Of a DNA stretch of 64,000 bases, positions 59,460-64,000 are shown piece by piece. Source of the stretch: Diphasiastrum complanatum (taxonomy: Eukaryota; Streptophyta; Lycopodiopsida; Lycopodiales; Lycopodiaceae); assembly GCA_029204225.1 (NCBI GenBank), contig CM055094.1, forward strand, positions 63,254,442-63,318,441, written 5' to 3'. Made by a program: the position numbers and the translations under genes. The number at the start of each line of letters is the position of its first letter. Positions within the stretch are counted from its first letter, which is position 1. Under the pieces are notes generated by a model. The model did not search any database. It saw only the letters and a program-made list of their open reading frames with translations, and was not told the DNA's origin.

Positions 59460-59780
59460 TTTTCTTTTCATTCTTTTCTAGGTTCTTTATGGAATTTTTG
59501 CAACTTTTTTCCTATATTTTCTAGAATTGCTCGTAATTTTTCTACCACTTTCTCCATCTTTTTGAGAATTTTTTCTAGTATCTTCCTCCCAATTTTTTCG
59601 AGAACAAGAAATATTCTACTATATTTATCTCCAATTTTTTTGAGAAATTTTCTACTGTATTTCCATTTCGAAAAATATTTCGAGAAATTTTCTACCATCT
59701 TACTAAAAAAACTTTTCGAGAATGTTTCGCGAGTCTTTTCTATCATCTGTGCTAGAATCTCTTTGAGATTCTTTTAGAGG
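59460..59780. repeat. T-rich quasi-periodic array (TTTTCTA / TTTTCGAGAA phrases)
   Basis: Phrases TTTTTCTACYATCTT, TTTTTCGAGAA and AATTTTTTTGAGAA recur at irregular 15-40-bp steps. The minus strand is open for 92 codons (59,746-59,468) and would give a Lys/Ile/Phe-rich amphipathic peptide, probably a by-product of the array. Confidence 0.65.
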
Positions 59781-59906
59781 ATCAACTTTTTTGTGTCTGG
59801 TTTTTTGATAGGTTGTAAATAAAGCAAGCATCCAATCATTCTTGTGGATCTTTCGTAAATCCATTTTTGGTCTTAAAGTACAGTACTTTCACATGGTATC
59901 AGAGCC
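59781..59906 (+). repeat. LTR end and primer-binding site (59,894-59,906)
   Basis: TGGTATCAGAGCC directly follows a CA-ended sequence (ACTTTCACA). AATAAAGCAAGC at 59,818 may be the LTR poly(A) signal. No coding sequence of a matching element is found downstream. Confidence 0.65.
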
Positions 59907-61623
59907 AAGTACAAGAGCATAAGCCATTGATCTAATGCAAATCCATTTTTAGCGAGTATTGGTGCTAAAAGAACGAGTATGGAGAGGGCGAGCTAGAATC
60001 AACATTTTGGTGAGGGGATTTGATTCCAAACTTGGTAGGGGTCCAAATCCGTACTGTCCACATGTGTGGGAATCTCTAAATCTGCATTTAATGCACTGCA
60101 TTCATTTGATCACAAAAAATCCAATTTGTGACTTCTTGATGTGATTTTTGGTGCTAATCCTAGGAAAAGCTACCAAGATTGAGTGCCATTGATTAAATAC
60201 CATTATTCGTGGTCAAGCAGTATTAATCGATTTTCAATGGAAAATTTTTTCCAAAATTGATCTTGACGGAACGAATGGAGTGGTACAATTCTCAAGCATA
60301 TACCTGGTTTAGGAATCCGATTCCTTGGTACGATGCTATTTAAACCAATTAATTCTAGAGTATTGTTACTTCCAGTGAAGAGAATTAAATTGTGTTTTGT
60401 TTTTCTCCTTTTCAAATCGGTAGAACACCAATCAGTTGGTTATTGTGGTTTTGATGATTTAGGTCATTACAATTGAACAAACTAAAAGCTTTTGGAATAC
60501 TTGTTAAATAATTAATGGTGGAAAATTTATAGTATTTGGAGGTAATTCTTTATTCAACAATATTATTTTGGGGTGAATACATTGTAGGAAGTACCCAAAT
60601 CCAAATCTTATTTCCCATTAATTACAGATAGTTTTAACGAAGTAATTCTAAAAGCCAGTAAGTGAAAAGGGCGAACAATTTAATTTTATTGGAAAAATCG
60701 TAATAATAGGAACTGATCAAAAGTAAACCTGGTTTCATTTCCAGTAAAATCCTATAGTGAATTATATTCAAAAGATCAGACTAGTATTGTTTCACATACT
60801 AGTAGATGATTTTTGATGTATCAATTATTCAACCCAGGTATAGGATAGAAATGAAATTGTTTCTGACTTTTTTCTATAGTAATTAATTTTTTTAAAAACA
60901 TTTACTAATGTCATTACATCTTCTTGATATCTTAACTGAAGGATTTTCAGGGAACTGAAAATTCTAAAGAGGGAAGAAGAGTGGACATCAGTGGTAGTAA
61001 GTGTGATTGGAAAATGTATTTCGCAATTAGGATTTTGGTAATCTCAATAAATAATTGCTTAATACCAGTTATTAATTTCCTGGATAGAATTCATTTAGTT
61101 GAATTCATAGCTTATATCTTTGTAACCATTGAGTTATCCACAGTTTTGGATGTCAATTGTGATATTAGAAGTAGAATCTGATATATGGATTACATTGGAT
61201 CTGTTAGTTGATAGAAGCTTGTCCCTAGAGTTGATGCTCTTGGATCCAGGAAAATCGCAAAGCCTTCTCATTCTTTGTCTCTCCTGATATTATACGTTGC
61301 ATAGGTCGATCACGTATCATTTTCTCACTACAATTGTACCTTCATAAAACAAAATATTAATATTAAAAACACAACCACATAAAATAACATGCAAAAATAC
61401 TAGACTGATCAAATAAAGCACAAAAACATTGATCCAACAAAGAATTAACAGCATTACAAAGACATTCATACTTCCCATAAGACTTCGCGTTATCATGACC
61501 GGACAATTCCATTCCATACTCCACTGGCACAGAGGCTTCTTCCATCCTAGTAATCTCAAATGACACTGAACTCTAGTCATACTCTTGAAGAAGGCGCTGA
61601 TACCCTATAGAAACGTTGCCCCC
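59907..61623. other. Non-coding interior of a possible non-autonomous LTR element
   Basis: Follows a primer-binding site but holds no gag or pol in any frame. AT-rich. Short open frames (59,959, 60,203, 60,981, 61,317) match nothing. Confidence 0.4.
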
Positions 61624-61790
61624 CTCCATCTCCCTATAGAAATTGCGCCCCTCCATCACCCTACGACCAGCTGAAATTGGCGCCACTCCATCGCGACTCC
61701 ATCGCCCTGCAGCGCAACTCCATCGTGACTCCATCGAACACTCCATTGCGACTCCATCACCCTGCAGAGCAGCTCCATCGCGACTCCATC
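61624..61790. repeat. CTCCATC minisatellite, about ten copies
   Basis: CTCCATCGCGA and variants at 61,624, 61,651, 61,686, 61,697, 61,718, 61,729, 61,741, 61,752, 61,773 and 61,783. An 11-bp basic step and a ~55-bp higher-order step (CCCTGCAGAGCAGCTCCATC) are visible. Confidence 0.85.
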
Positions 61791-61898
61791 GAACCTACAG
61801 TAAAAACTGAACCAGTAAAAAAGAAGAGTCTAGAAGTTTCACACGTCTAGAAACTTCTAGTAGTTAGTTTTAAATTTTTTTTCTAGTGCCTTTACGAC

Positions 61899-61997
61899 GG
61901 GGAAGGCCCCAGTCCTCGGGCCTTCCCCAATTAAGGCCCTGGGCCCTCGGGCTGTCGCCCTCGGATTGGGGAAGGCCCTCGGACTGGGGCCTTCCCC
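61899..61997. repeat. Paired GC-rich palindromes with identical 11-bp arms
   Basis: GGGGAAGGCCC at 61,899-61,909 pairs with GGGCCTTCCCC at 61,918-61,928. The same arms recur at 61,968-61,978 and 61,987-61,997. Loops are 8 nt each. CCTCGGG phrases fill the spacer. Confidence 0.92.
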
Positions 61998-62414
61998 CTT
62001 ACTTAGAATGGGATTCTAAGGATAGTTGTACTTGGAAGCTTTATTTGAATTGTCTCCCAGAGTTTGTAGATGATTTCAGACTATAATTATTATTCTTTTT
62101 TCTTTAACTTTAATCTCCTAAGTTAGGTAATATGTCACTCGGTGGTTCATGTAAGTGTTTTACATGAAGGTGATGTTACTAACTTGTGTTGAGTGTAACC
62201 TAGTTGAGAAATTTATTGCTTAATGTACTTTTTCCAAACTTGAGTCATACTCCAGAACAGAGATTAACTGTTGGAAATAGGTTTATCTATGAGTACTTGT
62301 TTGATATGGAAGTCGGATTAAGAATAATGTTTTCCTCAGTTAATATTGTAAGTTAAAAGAATTGTTCCTATAATTCTTTCATGTTTAGAGGAGCTTCTAA
62401 GGATAGAAGCAGTT
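61998..62414. other. Non-coding stretch
   Basis: TGTTGGAAATAGG at 62,272 resembles a copia LTR start, but no polypurine tract precedes it. Nothing else recognised. Confidence 0.35.
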
Positions 62415-62913
62415 TAAGGAGGGAAGAATGTTATGGCCATATTCGATTAAGGACCTGGAATAGTGCTAATATGGTAGATCGGCCCTCCAGTACTCGAGAT
62501 TATTGGTCACGTCATGATTTAATTCCATGTCAAGGCCTGTTTGTGACTAATTACCTTGAGAGGACCCAGACACTCTAATTGAGACATATGGAATATTGCA
62601 TGTATGTGTGACGGAGATAGGCAAGAGGACTGCATGAAGAGATGAGACCTGTTTATAGTTGACCTGCATGGAGGTTGCATGGTTTCATGCACAGGACTCT
62701 ACTCTCTATATAATGAGGAGGGGATTCTCCTGTCGACATATTGGTTTTAGGTTACCAGTTTCTCTCTTCTTCTCTTGCTTCACACGGCATGGCTTGGGGG
62801 CTAGATCCAGTTTTGATCTAGGATTGGTTGGGCGGTTTGGCTCCATAGTCTCTCTTATTGTGTTCTCCTATCCTCATCTTAGGGGAAATCCTTTGGGGTC
62901 TTTATAGTGTCCA
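62415..62913 (+). repeat. Polypurine tract and LTR with TATA box
   Basis: TTAAGGAGGGAAGAA then TGTTATGGCC at 62,429, a typical gypsy-type 3' LTR start. CTATATAATG at about 62,706 is a TATA box. A CA end near 62,912 is possible. It abuts the copia remnant on the right. Confidence 0.6.
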
Positions 62914-62914
62914 T

Positions 62915-64000
62915 CTAGGGCTTTTGGAAGAGAATAGATCTTTGCTCACATCCTACTTTGAAGTAAAAGTTTGAATCTGAAGAGCTAGGTGTATAGTTGT
63001 GATCAATAAGAAAAGTATTGATCCTTTGAAACCATGCTCGAGTAGATTGCTTCAAGCCATAAAGTGCCATATAAAGTTTACAAACATGATTATGCTTACC
63101 CTCGATAATATAACCTTTGGGTTGCACCATGTAAATGTCTTTTTTGATAACTCCATTGAGATATGATATCTATACATCCATTTGATGTATTTCCGAATCT
63201 GTTGCAGCGACAAATGATAGCAAAAGTCGAATAGAAGAATGCTTGACTACTGGACTAAAGGTCCCAATCTAATCAACGTTGTATGCCTGAGAAAATCCTC
63301 TGGCTACAAGTCATGCCTTTCTTCTATTGATGCTTCCATCTGCGTTGTATTTGACTTTGAAAATCCATTTGCAATCAACTACGTTTTTGTTGGCAGGTAA
63401 TTTGACAATCGTCCATGTCTGGTTCTTGATAAGAGATGAATACTCTTTATCCATAGAAAGAAGAGATCTAAATTAGGCTGACTGAGTGCCTCTTGGACAG
63501 ATGTCGGTAAGCTGCAGACTCGTCGATATACCGATTAGGAGGTATGCTAGTCCTTGAAGATCTTCTGGGTAATACAAGAAGTTGATTATTTCCATCATAC
63601 TGTATTTGCTTATCTGCAACATCATCATCTTCTGATTCACCGTTGATTTGTTGTTCTTCAAGAGTAGAGGAGCTTGGACCTTCAATAGGAATAGTCGACC
63701 GAGGAACTGGAAAGTTCAAAGCGTTAGAAGAATCTGATAGGTCGGCTACATGGGGACTACCCTTTCCTTTGAGGTGTTGAAACTGATCTTCGATGAAGAT
63801 GACATCTCGGCTAGTGAATATCTTCAACTCGATGGGATCGAACAACTTGTATTTGAAGTAGTGTAGCTGATAAAAACACACTTGATACTCTGGAAATCGA
63901 GCTTCTTCCTGAGATCACAAGAAAAATCTGTGCAAAAGCAGTACATCCAAAAACTCGTAAGTTTGATAAAGAAGGTTTCTTTTCCAAACTTCGAATGATA
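62915..64000 (-). pseudogene. Ty1-copia integrase end and RT start, cut by the window edge
   Basis: From the right on the minus strand: integrase C-terminal text (QVCFYQLHYFKYKLFDPIEL, IFTSRDVIFIEDQF), a linker rich in Ser and acidic residues, PRRSSRTSIPPNRYI, then RT: WTIVKLPANKNVVDCKWIFK-like text near 63,380, FSPVVKHSSIRLLLSFVAAT near 63,220, and IYMVQPKGYIIEGKHNHVCK, LYMALYGLKQSTRAWFQRIN (63,140-62,990). It stops before the YVDD motif where an LTR abuts. A frame of 137 codons is still open at 63,881-63,468. Confidence 0.87.

Noticed and set aside
61317-61580. 87-codon minus-strand hydrophobic frame
   Set aside because: Composition-driven; no family recognised and no gene context.

Overview
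The window is nuclear DNA from a plant, almost certainly a seed plant with a large, repeat-rich genome. The evidence is a spliced gene with kilobase introns, many decayed Ty1-copia and Ty3-gypsy LTR retrotransposons with plant-type primer-binding sites (complements of initiator tRNA-Met and tRNA-Asp), plant DUF659-type hAT transposases, and long (AG/CT)n microsatellites. Nothing is bacterial or viral in layout. The species cannot be named from the sequence.

Only one cellular gene looks intact. It is a three-exon gene on the + strand (46,682-55,733) encoding a 172-residue protein of the EXPERA / TMEM97 (sigma-2 receptor) family. A second copy lies upstream in the same orientation (16,369-29,580). 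It is broken: about 570 bp covering most of exon 1 and the start of intron 1 are missing, and the exon 2 splice acceptor reads GG instead of AG. Introns and flanks of the two copies align in patches (about 16.3-16.76 kb with 46.6-47.5 kb; about 26.46-30.45 kb with 51.95-56.4 kb), so this is a local tandem duplication later loaded with different transposons.

Layout: 0-10 kb holds several + strand copia remnants, a gypsy protease fragment, and a degenerate repeat array. 10.1-13.9 kb is a minus-strand copia element with two 252-bp LTRs, nested in the LTR of an older copia. 14-16.3 kb has an LTR/PBS fragment. 16.3-30.5 kb is the pseudogene copy; its first intron carries two hAT copies in opposite orientation separated by a gypsy gag/protease remnant. 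30.8-34.1 kb has an 85-bp tandem repeat and a third hAT remnant containing a (CT)51 tract that would encode an Arg-Glu run. 34.1-44.6 kb is a minus-strand gypsy element with a tRNA-Asp-type PBS, decayed gag-pol, an extra coiled-coil ORF downstream of integrase, and two clusters of a short GGCGAAGG motif. 45.4-46.25 kb is a 413-bp tandem duplication just upstream of the intact gene. 46.7-55.7 kb is that gene, with a copia and a gypsy remnant in intron 1. 56-64 kb holds further gypsy and copia remnants, a minisatellite and a paired GC-rich palindrome.

The retroelement coding regions are nearly all broken by stops, frameshifts and deletions. Where an intact relative allows comparison, many stops are TAG at positions expected to be Gln, as expected from decay of methylated CAG. 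I found no tRNA or rRNA gene, and no CRISPR array.
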